Virus record (IMG/VR): IMGVR_UViG_3300049427_000004
Coordinates: 114,867-178,866 of that record
Length of the DNA: 64,000 bases
DNA from: a virus
Direction: 5' to 3' (one strand)
The notes beneath the pieces were generated by a model. It worked only from the letters and a program-made list of their open reading frames with translations, was not told the DNA's origin and made no database searches. Within the stretch, counting starts at the first letter, position 1. Every line of letters begins with the position of its first letter. The position numbers and the translations under genes were made by a program. Below, one piece after another: positions 54,249 to 62,690 of the stretch.

Positions 54249-54956
54249 ATGGAGGGATACCAACATTATATAAGAACAAATGAAGCAGGGATTATCATCT
54301 ACGGCTTTTCTTCTGCCTTCGAACAGCCATTGGAGACGGATTACCTCTTTGCAGAGGAAGCGCCACGCCATTTTCACGAGTCGTTTAAGGAACCGTTAAC
54401 GAATGAACGAGGGCAGTATCGATATAAATTGATTGGAAGTGAATTGGTTGTACGAGCACAATTAGAATTAGATGAAGAGTATGAAAACAATAAACCTCCA
54501 ATTGTTAAAACGGAAGAACAAAAAAAAATAGAGCAAATTGAATTATTAATATTTAAACCAGATCCAGATAAACTTTTTAAATCATTAGTTATAGAGAATA
54601 TCGAGCTAGATGATTTAAAAAACAAAAAAATTGAACAATTAGATTACTTGTGCAACGTTGCTATTTTAGGTGGATTCACATCAAACTGTCTAGGAAATGA
54701 TCATTATTATACATTTGATTATGAATCTCAAATGAATTTTTCAGGGAGTTTAAATGCGTTTACTGCTGGTATTTTGAATGATTCAATTGTGTGGAAGACG
54801 GATCAAGGAAATAAACTCCACACACTAGAGCAATTCAAGCAGTTATTCACTGATGGTTTGGTACATAAGCAATCTACTATCACAAAATACTGGGTACTAA
54901 AAGAACAAGTACTGTCATTAGAACTTAAGCAGGATGTGTTATTAATTGAATGGTAA
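54249..54956 (+). CDS. DUF4376-type tail fibre accessory protein
   Basis: 235 residues. ATG 54249 chosen: AAGGAGGATG is directly upstream; an in-frame start at 54225 lies inside the previous gene. C-terminal half carries the DUF4376-like pattern: HYYTFDYESQMNFSG, VWKTDQGNKLHTLEQF and a final KYWVLKEQVLSLEL helix. Such proteins accompany tail fibres of Bacillus/Paenibacillus phages, perhaps as fibre chaperones or linkers. Confidence 0.65.
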   Translation: MEGYQHYIRTNEAGIIIYGFSSAFEQPLETDYLFAEEAPRHFHESFKEPLTNERGQYRYKLIGSELVVRAQLELDEEYENNKPPIVKTEEQKKIEQIELLIFKPDPDKLFKSLVIENIELDDLKNKKIEQLDYLCNVAILGGFTSNCLGNDHYYTFDYESQMNFSGSLNAFTAGILNDSIVWKTDQGNKLHTLEQFKQLFTDGLVHKQSTITKYWVLKEQVLSLELKQDVLLIEW

Positions 54957-55410
54957 TTATCAATTAGGAGATGTCATATTTGTAAGGGGTCATTCTTGGA
55001 TATCTAAATTAATCAGTTTATTTGATGGCGAGTTCTCACATGTTTGTTTTGCAGTTTCTGATACTCACATAATTGAGAGTCAGAGATTTGTAAAATCAAG
55101 AATTACTAAATTAAAATATGACGACTATGAGATTTTTCGAATGAATTTATCCAATAAACAATGTGAAATATTGAAAAGTGCTATTATTCATTGCGGTGTT
55201 AATTACGATTATAAACAACTAATTGTAATTGGACTAAGGAAGATTCTTGGTTCAATTATTCCAAGATATAATAGCAAAAACAAATATATTTGTTCAGAAC
55301 TAGTAGAACTAATACTAACAAATGTTGGCGAGATTCCAATTAATGAATCTATTGGAGAAAAATCGCCGAACGAATTGTTCTACTATTTAAAGAATAGAAC
55401 TTTGCGATAA
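54946..55410 (+). CDS. YiiX/C92-like permuted papain-fold hydrolase
   Basis: 154 residues, TTG 54946, 8 bases after AGGATGTG; overlaps the previous gene by 11 bases. Motifs of the permuted NlpC/P60 (YaeF/YiiX) family: GDVIFVRGHSWISKLI with the histidine, EFSHVCFAVSDTHIIES, then YICSELVELIL with the catalytic cysteine and a late structural tail. Could be an amidase or esterase cleaving cell-wall or lipid substrates. In tail position it might act during DNA entry, though lysis is also possible. Confidence 0.7.
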   Translation: MNGNYQLGDVIFVRGHSWISKLISLFDGEFSHVCFAVSDTHIIESQRFVKSRITKLKYDDYEIFRMNLSNKQCEILKSAIIHCGVNYDYKQLIVIGLRKILGSIIPRYNSKNKYICSELVELILTNVGEIPINESIGEKSPNELFYYLKNRTLR

Positions 55411-55446
55411 TAACATCTACTTATATGAATTTGGAGGAAAATAATA

Positions 55447-56136
55447 ATGAAATATGACTTACCTCAGACAACTCAATTTAGAACTGATTGTGCTAGATAT
55501 CAAACTTTAATTACAAAAAACAGTAGATCGGCAGCTGAAGATACAGAACTTGCAGCACTAGCTACAACTCTAGCAGATTACATGATTAAGGCGAATGATT
55601 GGAATATTATTGAGTCCTCAATTAACAATCATATTGCCAATTCTAGCAATCCTCACAATACTACAGCTCCTCAAATAGGCGCAGAAACACCAACTGGAGC
55701 GCAAGCAAAGGTTGATACTCATGCTAATTTAACAAACCCTCATAGCGCAACTAGTGCAGCAATAGTGAATCGTCTTCCAATAAGAGATGCGAATGCACAG
55801 TTTAATGTTGGAAATCCCACTAGTCCAACACATGTTGCAACTAAAGCATATGCTGAAACTGTTGCTATGGATGCAAGACCTTTTGTTGCAGGATTTTACA
55901 CAGGCAACGGAGCTGCTACACGCGATATTGCTCTACCATTCACACCGAGCGCTGTTTTTGTTCCAGCCAGCACAGGTAACTCGGGTGTCACTCAGGCTCT
56001 TGCAGTCACAGGTTCTGATGCTTTTGCCCTCACGATTGGTGTTAATAAATTCACTGTTGAGTACAATGGAACTACTGGATCGAGCAAGAGAACGAACGAA
56101 TCTGGCGTTGTGTATAACTATATCGCATTAAGGTAG
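55447..56136 (+). CDS. tail fibre-type protein with NPH repeats
   Basis: 229 residues, ATG with TTGGAGG upstream. Helical N-terminus (SAAEDTELAALATTLADYM) followed by repeats of phage fibres: SNPHNTTAPQIGAETP and TNPHSATSAAIVNRLP. Beta C-terminal tip from about 155 (VAGFYTGNGAATRDIALPF) resembles fibre tips. Probably trimeric. Last structural gene before the lysis cassette. Confidence 0.75.
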   Translation: MKYDLPQTTQFRTDCARYQTLITKNSRSAAEDTELAALATTLADYMIKANDWNIIESSINNHIANSSNPHNTTAPQIGAETPTGAQAKVDTHANLTNPHSATSAAIVNRLPIRDANAQFNVGNPTSPTHVATKAYAETVAMDARPFVAGFYTGNGAATRDIALPFTPSAVFVPASTGNSGVTQALAVTGSDAFALTIGVNKFTVEYNGTTGSSKRTNESGVVYNYIALR

Positions 56137-56439
56137 GTGTGTTTGTATTGTGTACATTAAAAAATGGGGGCATAGCTAACCACCTATATTGATGAATCTA
56201 CAAATGAAGAAGCAATAGTCGCTTATAAAAGTATGAGGTGTTGTTATTGATTGCAGACAGAATTAATAAAATGAACTTACGTATTCAAAGCTCATAAAAT
56301 ATCAATTTCATTGTGATTTTATGTCTATATGTAGTAATAAAACAAAAAAATGAATCTATATATTGTATGTGTTTTACTATTAATCATGAGAGCATCTAGA
56401 TATAGGTGCTCTTATTTTATTTTTCAGGAGAGTGAAGTA
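56137..56439 (+). other. non-coding gap with degenerate small frames
   Basis: About 300 bases with no convincing gene. Short in-frame pieces (YIKKWG in one frame, TYIDESTNEEAIVAYKS in another) around 56149-56240 suggest the remnant of a small tail-associated gene broken by a frameshift, but it is too short to be sure. A bulged hairpin lies near 56295-56325. Confidence 0.35.
56388..56420 (+). terminator. terminator-like hairpin before holin
   Basis: GAGAGCA / TGCTCTT stem with T-rich tail (TATTTTATTTTT) running up to the holin ribosome site, so it may attenuate the lysis genes. Confidence 0.6.
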
Positions 56440-56877
56440 GTGGAGAGAACTGATGTCTTTATTAAAATGGTTATTGGTGTAATTACGAGTATTATCTCAA
56501 TATTTACAGGTTTATTTGGGTTAATGTTCACTGTATTGCTTGGATTGATGGCTATTGATTTTATTACAGGGGTAATGGGTGCAATATTTTCAGGCGAAGG
56601 CCTAAAGAGTAATAAGGGCTATAGGGGATTGTTTAAGAAAATTTATACAATGCTCTTAATTGGAGCTGTACTGCTAATTGAAATTGCTGTATTAAAAACA
56701 AATGGTGTTTTAACTGATGGTGTATCAGCAGCTTTTATAGTAATTGAATTTGTTTCTATTGTAGAGAATGGTGGGAAAATGGGAGTGAAAATACCTAAAT
56801 TCCTACAGAAAACAATTTCTACTTTAAAAAATAAAGTTGGAGAAGAAGAAAATAAAGAATCTACAGAACAAAAATAA
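56440..56877 (+). CDS. phage holin (TcdE/holin_4 type)
   Basis: 145 residues. GTG 56440 chosen: AGGAG ends 9 bases upstream; the frame is open further up but has no ribosome site. Hydrophobic helices (VIGVITSIISIFTGLFGLMF, VLLGLMAIDFITGVMGAIF, MLLIGAVLLIEIAVL, AAFIVIEFVSIVENG) and the family motif LMAIDFITGVMGA plus SNKGYRGLFKK. It forms membrane lesions that release or activate the endolysin. Charged C-terminal tail. Upstream of the amidase, as in many phages. Confidence 0.85.
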   Translation: MERTDVFIKMVIGVITSIISIFTGLFGLMFTVLLGLMAIDFITGVMGAIFSGEGLKSNKGYRGLFKKIYTMLLIGAVLLIEIAVLKTNGVLTDGVSAAFIVIEFVSIVENGGKMGVKIPKFLQKTISTLKNKVGEEENKESTEQK

Positions 56878-56992
56878 GAGAAGACAAAATCACATTAGCC
56901 CTGCTTGAGCAACAATGATTAAGTCTTCCTAAAAACATTTTATATTAATCTATTAAGCTTTACAATACAAAAAATTGAGAGGAGAGATTAAA

Positions 56993-58453
56993 ATGTCTAT
57001 ACCATATGTTATCAATCATATTCCCAAAAACACCCCTAATAATCGTCGTCCAGCATTACTGATGAACGCAAGTACAATTACAATACATAACACAGGAAAT
57101 CCAACCAGTACAACTCAGAATGAACGTAATTGGCTTACTAATCCAACTAATTCTCGACAAGCTTCATTCCATATTGTTGTTGATGAGAATCAAGCAATAG
57201 AATGCCTTCCTTTGACTGAGAATGCTTGGCATTCAGGAGACGGCAACACCGCTTCTAGTGGCAATAGAACATCAATTGGAATTGAGATTTGTGAGAGTGG
57301 CAATTATGCTAAGACTCTACAAAATACAGTTGAACTGGTTGCTAAAATGTTAAAGGAACGTAGGTGGGGTATTGAACGACTAAGACGACATTTTGATTGG
57401 TCAGGGAAAATTTGTCCGCGCTTGATGCACGACGAAGGTAAATGGACTGGTTGGATTGAGTTTAAGAAGAGAGTTAATGACATACTTAATCCTAAACCAG
57501 TCGTAGTTAAAACCAAAACCATTCCCACAATAGTTAAAGAGCGTGTGTATTTTGAAAATGGTGTTCTTAAACGATGTGATGGCAACTATAAAATTGCTGC
57601 TACCGATGTTAGACATTTGAAGCTTAATAAAGATACATACGATTTGAAACTTGTATGGGCAAAAGGTAAAAAACTAAGTGATATCGCTATTGCAAATAAA
57701 GCTGATTTTGCAATAAACTTCACGCTGTTTTGGGAAGGGAAACCTGTCTCAGACACTAAGATCGGACAAGAGATTATTGCAAATGTAACAAGTGGAAAAA
57801 CAAAATCGTGGAATGGATTGAAATATAAAGATGGAGTTCTATCCATTGGTAGTGTTGATATCAATGAAGACTTGGGTGTAGATGGATTCGTGTCTAAGAG
57901 CACTCCAGTATTAGTTGAAGATGGTAAATGTGTTTATGATAAATACATTAAACTTGATCAAACTGCATCTGATATTGCTAATTCAAATTGTCAACGTACT
58001 GCAATTGGCATAGATGCAAACGGAAATCTTCATTGCTTCGTTGGTGATGGGCGAACAACCTACGATCGTGGTATGACGCTTCAAGAGCTTTCGCTATATA
58101 TACAGTCTAAAAATTGTATCATTGGAATCAACGGAGACGGTGGAGGATCGTCATCGATTTTTGCGGACGGTAAAATCCAGAGTCAAAACAAAGGATCAGA
58201 TGAGCGAATAGTTAATCATGCGCTACTCATATTCATCAAGCCTGATAAAGAAATAAAAAATGAAATTCCAGATAAGGAGTTTGAGGAAATGGATAAGATC
58301 AAGTTTGATTTAAAAGAAGGCGGTAAGAACTTAGTTGTTGATGGATTCCTTTCTAATGGAGTAAGTTACATCGAGGCAAGAACAATGGCTGAGTATTTCG
58401 GCGCTAAAGTCGGTTGGGATCAAGTAAATAAGAGAGTGAGTGTGGAGAAATAA
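56993..58453 (+). CDS. endolysin: amidase + phosphodiester glycosidase-like + stalk domain
   Basis: 486 residues. ATG 56993 chosen (GGAGAGA upstream). Residues 1-165: N-acetylmuramoyl-L-alanine amidase (Amidase_2): H32 in ITIHNTGNP, ENAWHSGDG with H80, GIEICESG, and C141 in ICPRLM. Residues about 200-420: phosphodiester glycosidase (NAGPA-like) domain, GIDANGNLHCFVGDG and INGDGGGSSS. Residues 433-486: copper-amine-oxidase-N-type stalk domain (VDGFLSNGVSYIEARTMAEY), frequent in Paenibacillus wall proteins. An internal start before this domain could make a separate binding subunit. The three-domain combination is unusual. Confidence 0.85.
   Translation: MSIPYVINHIPKNTPNNRRPALLMNASTITIHNTGNPTSTTQNERNWLTNPTNSRQASFHIVVDENQAIECLPLTENAWHSGDGNTASSGNRTSIGIEICESGNYAKTLQNTVELVAKMLKERRWGIERLRRHFDWSGKICPRLMHDEGKWTGWIEFKKRVNDILNPKPVVVKTKTIPTIVKERVYFENGVLKRCDGNYKIAATDVRHLKLNKDTYDLKLVWAKGKKLSDIAIANKADFAINFTLFWEGKPVSDTKIGQEIIANVTSGKTKSWNGLKYKDGVLSIGSVDINEDLGVDGFVSKSTPVLVEDGKCVYDKYIKLDQTASDIANSNCQRTAIGIDANGNLHCFVGDGRTTYDRGMTLQELSLYIQSKNCIIGINGDGGGSSSIFADGKIQSQNKGSDERIVNHALLIFIKPDKEIKNEIPDKEFEEMDKIKFDLKEGGKNLVVDGFLSNGVSYIEARTMAEYFGAKVGWDQVNKRVSVEK
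58274..58291 (+). promoter_or_regulatory. internal ribosome site and ATG in endolysin gene
   Basis: AAGGAG (58274-58279), 9-base spacing, ATG 58289, in frame (residue 433), exactly at the start of the stalk domain. It would yield a 54-residue wall-binding or stalk subunit, as known for some endolysins with internal starts. Confidence 0.5.
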
Positions 58454-58454
58454 T

Positions 58455-58853
58455 ATGGATACATTATATATTATAGCTATTGTTGTTATTAGTATTATTG
58501 GTGGATTGTTCGCTGTATTGCACTTTAAAAAACAAGGTAAAATCACAGAAGAATTAGTTGAATCGATTGAAGCTGGAACGGATAAAGCAGTGCTAATGGC
58601 AAAAGATTTTTTGGGCATTGTACAGCTTGGTGACGGTGTCGAAAAGACGATTCATACTGTTCTGAACATTACATCAGATGTTGTTCACTATGTATCTGAT
58701 TCAATTGATTCAGATACTGATAAGAAACAGACATCCATTGATGTAATCCATTCCATTTTAGGTGAGTTTAAAATAACAGCAACCGATGAACAACAAAAAA
58801 TGATTAGTTTGGTCATTGAAAATAGCGTTAGACAAATCGAAAAGAATAAATAA
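58455..58853 (+). CDS. putative second holin/holin-like (LLH type)
   Basis: 132 residues; ATG 58455 chosen because GTGGAGAAATAAT precedes it. One N-terminal hydrophobic helix (LYIIAIVVISIIGGLFAVL) followed by a charged helical tail (KQGKITEELVESIEAG), the layout of LL-H-type holins or spanin-like accessory proteins. SPbeta has two small holin genes after its amidase; the order here (holin-amidase-holin) differs slightly. Confidence 0.6.
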   Translation: MDTLYIIAIVVISIIGGLFAVLHFKKQGKITEELVESIEAGTDKAVLMAKDFLGIVQLGDGVEKTIHTVLNITSDVVHYVSDSIDSDTDKKQTSIDVIHSILGEFKITATDEQQKMISLVIENSVRQIEKNK

Positions 58854-58861
58854 TACGAAAC

Positions 58862-58909
58862 ACAAATAACCCTTCATCTCTCTTTATGGAGACGTGGAGG
58901 GTTATTTGT
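58862..58909. terminator. terminator at the end of the lysis cassette
   Basis: Twelve-base perfect inverted repeat (ACAAATAACCCT at 58862-58873, AGGGTTATTTGT at 58898-58909). T-rich on both flanks, so it may work in both directions. Confidence 0.8.
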
Positions 58910-58977
58910 ATTAATGCTAAGGATGAGATGTTTTTATTCTATATTTCACCCAACGAAATGATTAGGAGCGAATAAAC

Positions 58978-59202
58978 ATGAAGGAACTATATTACACGCA
59001 AAGTACAAATTTAGCTGCTTATTTGGTGATGAATGGCTTTGAAATTGTAGGAAATAGAAAGTCGAATGGATGTATGACCATCTATTTCACTAAATCTGAT
59101 GAATTACATAATTGTGTTCGAAAATACAACACTGAACATGAACTTAAAAAGTTTATCTCTACGTTCAAGAAAGTCAAAGATTCAATCAATTTTAAAAAAT
59201 AA
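58978..59202 (+). CDS. DUF5659-like small protein (74 aa)
   Basis: ATG with TTAGGAGCG upstream. 74 residues: YYTQSTNLAAYLVMNGFEIV, then a small beta segment (GCMTIYFTKSDEL). The pattern (Y-T-Q-x-x-x-L-A-A-Y-L, F) matches the short DUF5659-type proteins common on Firmicutes phages. Function unknown. Flanked by terminators on both sides, so separately transcribed. Confidence 0.6.
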   Translation: MKELYYTQSTNLAAYLVMNGFEIVGNRKSNGCMTIYFTKSDELHNCVRKYNTEHELKKFISTFKKVKDSINFKK

Positions 59203-59236
59203 ATTATTTTATTTTAAACAAAATAGTTTGACTATT

Positions 59237-59275
59237 ACGTTGCTATCAGTTTTGAGCAGCGTTTTTATTTTATTT
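59237..59275 (+). terminator. terminator before homing endonuclease gene
   Basis: ACGTTGCT / AGCAGCGT stem (one wobble) followed by TTTTTATTTTATTTT. Confidence 0.85.
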
Positions 59276-59294
59276 TGCTAAGGAGAGATATAAA

Positions 59295-60971
59295 ATGAGA
59301 AAAACATTTTTGGGTGAACTGCCGAGAAGTGATAAAGGGTATATACGATGGTCAAAAACAATCGGATATAAAGTAAAATTTGTCTATGAAGATATTGAAG
59401 GATTTATTGAGATTGTTAATTATAATAAAGATAAGAATGAGTTGGTAATCAAATATAATTCAGAAGAGTATAATATATTAAATTTTAACTTAATAGATTG
59501 CCGATTAGGTTACATACTCGGTAAAATAAATAAAGATTATTTATTCGATGTTGGTTGCATTGTAGACGATGTCACCTCTGGCGAACTAAAGATACTGACG
59601 CATATCAGACTCCCTAATGGAAAAGATAAAACCACGAAGGGCTATGAGTATGAATGTTTAATTTGCGGAAACAAAGATAAGATCAATGAACATAGTTTAA
59701 AAGATAGAAGTGGATGCAATGTTTGTTGTGTCCCAAGTAAGAAAATATTAATAGGATTTAATGATATTCATACTGTAGACTCTGAATTTGGTAAGCTATT
59801 TTGGAATCATGAGGATGGGTATAAGTTTACCTGTAATAGTAACAAAAAAGCAGATTTCAGGTGTCAAAATTGCGGGGAGAAAATTAAAAAAAAATTAATC
59901 AATAATGTTCATCGTCGAGGGCTGTCATGTTCGAAATGTTCCGATGGAATATCGTATCCAAATAAGTTAATGTACAATATGTTAAAGCAATTAGACATTG
60001 AATTTGAAACCGAATATTCTCCAGAATGGGCAGTGGTCACAGGTCGCAAAATTGAAAAAATAAATAGGAGAAGAAGATATGATTTTAGTAGCGAAGAATT
60101 AAATAGTACAATTGAAATGCATGGTAAACAACATTATATCGAAAGCTTTAAATACACTGAAAGTCGAACACTAGAAGACGAACAGGAAAACGACAGACTA
60201 AAAGAGAAATTACATAAAGAAAATTCAAATAGAGAATATATTATTATTAAAGCGGATATTTCAGAATTGGAATATATAAAACAAAACATATTAAATAGTA
60301 GATTGGCAGAATTGATTGACTTAATTGATGTAGATTGGGAGAAAGCAGATAGAGATAGTCAAAAATCATTAGTTAAAATCGCCTGTGATTTATGGAATAG
60401 TGGGCTAAGTAGTGTTGAAAAGATAGCACAAACAATAAAAATTAGTAAAAGTCCCGTCACAAAGTATCTAAAACGAGGAGCGAGCATGGGATGGTGTAAT
60501 TATAATGCAAACGAAGAATCAAGAAAAGGCAGATCGAACGCAGGAAAAAAGAATGCGAAATCAATTGTTAGGCTATCTTTAAATGGTGAATTTATAGATG
60601 AATATGAAGGCACATGTGAAGCAGGAAGGCAGATAGGTGTTAATCAGAGCAACATATCGGAAGCGTGTCGAGGAGGATATGAAGTAGCAGGAGGTTTTAT
60701 GTGGATGTTTAAAGAGGATTATGAAAAAAACAAAGACAAAATAAAACCATATGCAAGAGGAAACTATAAGCCAGTTGTACGATTAACACTTGACGGCAGA
60801 TATCTTGATGAATTTGTAAGCACAAACAGCGCTAGCAGATTTGTTAGTTTATCAGATAGTACTGGTACTGGTTCAAGCACTGGCACTATATCCGCAGTAT
60901 GCAGAGGCGTGCGTAAATCCGCTTATGGGTTCAAATGGATGTTTAAAGAAGATTATGAAAAAATACTTTAG
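59295..60971 (+). CDS. free-standing homing endonuclease with zinc ribbons and NUMOD1
   Basis: 558 residues, ATG with AAGGAGAGAT. Domains: unique N-terminus; zinc ribbons (CLICG ... CNVCC; CQNCG ... CSKCS, about 120-220); Vsr/PD-(D/E)xK-like nuclease (YPNKLMYNMLKQLDIEFETEY, EMHGKQHYIESF); HTH segment about 360-400 (SVEKIAQTIKISKSPVTKYL); two NUMOD1-like DNA-binding repeats (IVRLSLNGEFIDEY, VVRLTLDGRYLDEF) each ending GFxWMFKEDYEK. The pattern is that of free-standing homing nucleases. It lies between lysis genes and the integration end and is probably a self-mobile passenger. Confidence 0.8.
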   Translation: MRKTFLGELPRSDKGYIRWSKTIGYKVKFVYEDIEGFIEIVNYNKDKNELVIKYNSEEYNILNFNLIDCRLGYILGKINKDYLFDVGCIVDDVTSGELKILTHIRLPNGKDKTTKGYEYECLICGNKDKINEHSLKDRSGCNVCCVPSKKILIGFNDIHTVDSEFGKLFWNHEDGYKFTCNSNKKADFRCQNCGEKIKKKLINNVHRRGLSCSKCSDGISYPNKLMYNMLKQLDIEFETEYSPEWAVVTGRKIEKINRRRRYDFSSEELNSTIEMHGKQHYIESFKYTESRTLEDEQENDRLKEKLHKENSNREYIIIKADISELEYIKQNILNSRLAELIDLIDVDWEKADRDSQKSLVKIACDLWNSGLSSVEKIAQTIKISKSPVTKYLKRGASMGWCNYNANEESRKGRSNAGKKNAKSIVRLSLNGEFIDEYEGTCEAGRQIGVNQSNISEACRGGYEVAGGFMWMFKEDYEKNKDKIKPYARGNYKPVVRLTLDGRYLDEFVSTNSASRFVSLSDSTGTGSSTGTISAVCRGVRKSAYGFKWMFKEDYEKIL

Positions 60972-61055
60972 GATAACCTTATTTTTATAATAAAAAATCG
61001 TTGAAACCAATAAATTATATGAGCTTCTATTGTTCTAAATACATAAAATTATCAA

Positions 61056-61127
61056 TTAGCCTCCCTCAAATAACTGTTGATATCCTAAATTGGATTGTCA
61101 AAAAGTTAACTTAGGGAGGCTATTTTT
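61056..61127 (+). terminator. long hairpin/terminator after homing endonuclease
   Basis: TTAGCCTCCCT (61056-61066) pairs with AGGGAGGCTA (61113-61122), with further internal AACT/AGTT and ATCC/GGAT pairing, followed by TTTTT. A third, inverted copy of this sequence (61322-61335) lies before the recombinase remnant. Confidence 0.7.
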
Positions 61128-61304
61128 CCTCATCTATATTTAAACCACCAAAGGGAATTGATACTATTATGTCCGACAGTTAGATGATTATATACAGAAA
61201 TTCTGGTAACATCAGGTAATATTTTGTGGTTTTTGGCAACACTTTGTCATCCTAAATCGCAGGTTTTTAGTACCTCTGATATCTTTGTGTCATCCTAAAT
61301 TGCA
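61082..61304 (+). repeat. three ATCCTAAAT repeats near the integration end
   Basis: ATCCTAAAT occurs at 61082-61090, 61249-61257 and 61292-61300; the last two lie in longer near-identical sites (CTTTG-TCATCCTAAATCGCA and CTTTGTGTCATCCTAAATTGCA), about 42 bases apart. They lie in a 360-base gene-free stretch (60972-61331). Candidate binding sites for an excision/integration factor or regulator. Confidence 0.4.
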
Positions 61305-61331
61305 ATTATCTGATAATTTACTTGAGGGAGG

Positions 61332-61712
61332 CTAAATTTCATCTTTGTAGTATGTTTGTCGGTTAGGTGACATCTCTACCTTTGTACCGTCCTTAAATTG
61401 GATTGTGAACGTCTCTTCTTTTGGACTAACCAATATGACCTCAACTCGATTTAAAATTGATTCTAGGTCAATTTCAGGCTTCTCAATTTGTTTTGATTTG
61501 GTTTGAACAATTACTCCATTCCTCATAAGCGCAATTTCGAAGTGATTATAAATTAAACTAACAATCACAGATTCTTCTAAGATCCATCTAGTACAAGTGC
61601 GATAATTATGATAACTACTACAATAGTACTTTCGCTTACCTCGTTCATTAATTCCTCGATAATTGCCATCACAGTCAGTACATTTGATTTTTTTTGAAAA
61701 TAAATATGACAT
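61332..61712 (-). CDS. serine recombinase zinc-ribbon domain fragment
   Basis: 126 residues; ATG 61712 chosen because GAGAG precedes it. It starts YLFSKKIKCTDCDGNYRG and continues KYYCSSYHNYRTCTRW, the zinc beta-ribbon of large serine recombinases, followed by the usual helical region (VIVSLIYNHFEI) and a beta tail (ETFTIQFKDGTKVEMSP). The N-terminal resolvase and recombinase domains are absent, so it cannot recombine DNA by itself. It could be a remnant of the phage integrase or a split accessory subunit. It lies 24 bases downstream of the zinc-repeat gene and 0.95 kb from the phage/host junction. Confidence 0.7.
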   Translation of the reverse strand: MSYLFSKKIKCTDCDGNYRGINERGKRKYYCSSYHNYRTCTRWILEESVIVSLIYNHFEIALMRNGVIVQTKSKQIEKPEIDLESILNRVEVILVSPKEETFTIQFKDGTKVEMSPNRQTYYKDEI

Positions 61713-61735
61713 ATTATCTCTCACTTTCAAAGAAG

Positions 61736-62659
61736 CTACTCTTTCACACCAAACTCATCTTCAAGCAATAACACTCTCTCCAACCTTCTTTTTTCCACAC
61801 TATGTTTTTTAGCACATCTCATACATTTCTGTCCTTTACGTAAATCAACCAGTCTTTTACGAGTCGTGTGTCCGCAAGAACATATATATTTCAGTGGTTC
61901 ATCTACTCTGTGATATTCTCCTAGATAAACATAACCCATATTAATAAGTTCAGCACGAACTTCTTCCTCTGATAATCTCCACCTGTCATACCCACATTTT
62001 CTGCATGACTTCCCTAGTATAAAATGAGCGTACTCAGCTAAATAATCGTGATTTTTTATGCATTTCATTTTTATTTTATCACTATTATTTGTGTAGCTGT
62101 AATTTTCTTGGTTTAATGTGTAGCCTAGTTCATCCATTCTGTCGAAGAGTTTTTTTGTTTGCAATTGCTTGAACTCCTCAGAGGTTGCATTGTGTTCACC
62201 ATTTAAAACTCTTTGATTGTAACATTCACTACAATGATTGCCTTCATGGTCATTAAAATACTTCCACACGTACGTTTGCTCGTGATTATTTGGACACAAA
62301 AATATATAGCTGTTTGTGTAGCCTATCCATTCCTTACTGATTAAAGTGTAACCCTTTTCCAAGGATCTTTCATTCATCTTATTTAGCATGTAACAATCAT
62401 TACAGAATTTTATACTGTCAATTTTACCTTTCATATTTCTCCAAGAAGTTTCAATGAGGTGACCGTTTACACAACGAATAATACATTTTTCTCCGTGGAG
62501 CAATGCTTTATCAGTTAATAGTTCAAAACCTTTTCCGTTAGATTCAACTATATTCTTTTGATAACTGAGCTTGTTGTTTTTATCTATGTCTTCACCCCAT
62601 TTGTGTATACTTAATACTATATCAGATACTAAGCAATTAGGGGTATAATGCAGCTTAAT
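61736..62659 (-). CDS. zinc-ribbon repeat protein, 5' end lost at the junction
   Basis: Open frame of up to 307 residues with no ATG, GTG or TTG before the in-frame stop at 62660, apart from TTG 62501 inside the protein. Four tandem zinc-ribbon repeats of about 50-60 residues are visible: each begins G[FY][ETV] and carries C-x-x-x-H ... C-x-x-C (CVNGH..CNDC; CPNNH..CSEC; CIKNH..CRKC; CSCGH..CMRC). The first repeat begins upstream of TTG 62501 (GFELLTDKALLHGEKC), so the coding region runs further up and the gene is truncated. Repeats suggest a DNA-binding or homing-nuclease-related role. Confidence 0.65.
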   Translation of the reverse strand: MKLHYTPNCLVSDIVLSIHKWGEDIDKNNKLSYQKNIVESNGKGFELLTDKALLHGEKCIIRCVNGHLIETSWRNMKGKIDSIKFCNDCYMLNKMNERSLEKGYTLISKEWIGYTNSYIFLCPNNHEQTYVWKYFNDHEGNHCSECYNQRVLNGEHNATSEEFKQLQTKKLFDRMDELGYTLNQENYSYTNNSDKIKMKCIKNHDYLAEYAHFILGKSCRKCGYDRWRLSEEEVRAELINMGYVYLGEYHRVDEPLKYICSCGHTTRKRLVDLRKGQKCMRCAKKHSVEKRRLERVLLLEDEFGVKE

Positions 62660-62690
62660 TTAATGTTGTGTTTTATGAAAATGCATCCCT
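62660..62690. other. right prophage/host junction (attachment core region)
   Basis: Phage coding extends at least to 62659 and host transporter coding begins at or after 62679, so the right attachment core lies in about 62660-62690. Base composition rises sharply in GC from about 62680 on. The left attachment site is not in the window. Confidence 0.6.

Noticed and set aside
56149-56240. Small XkdX-like gene
   Set aside because: Frames change twice within 90 bases and no start with ribosome site was found; treated as remnant.
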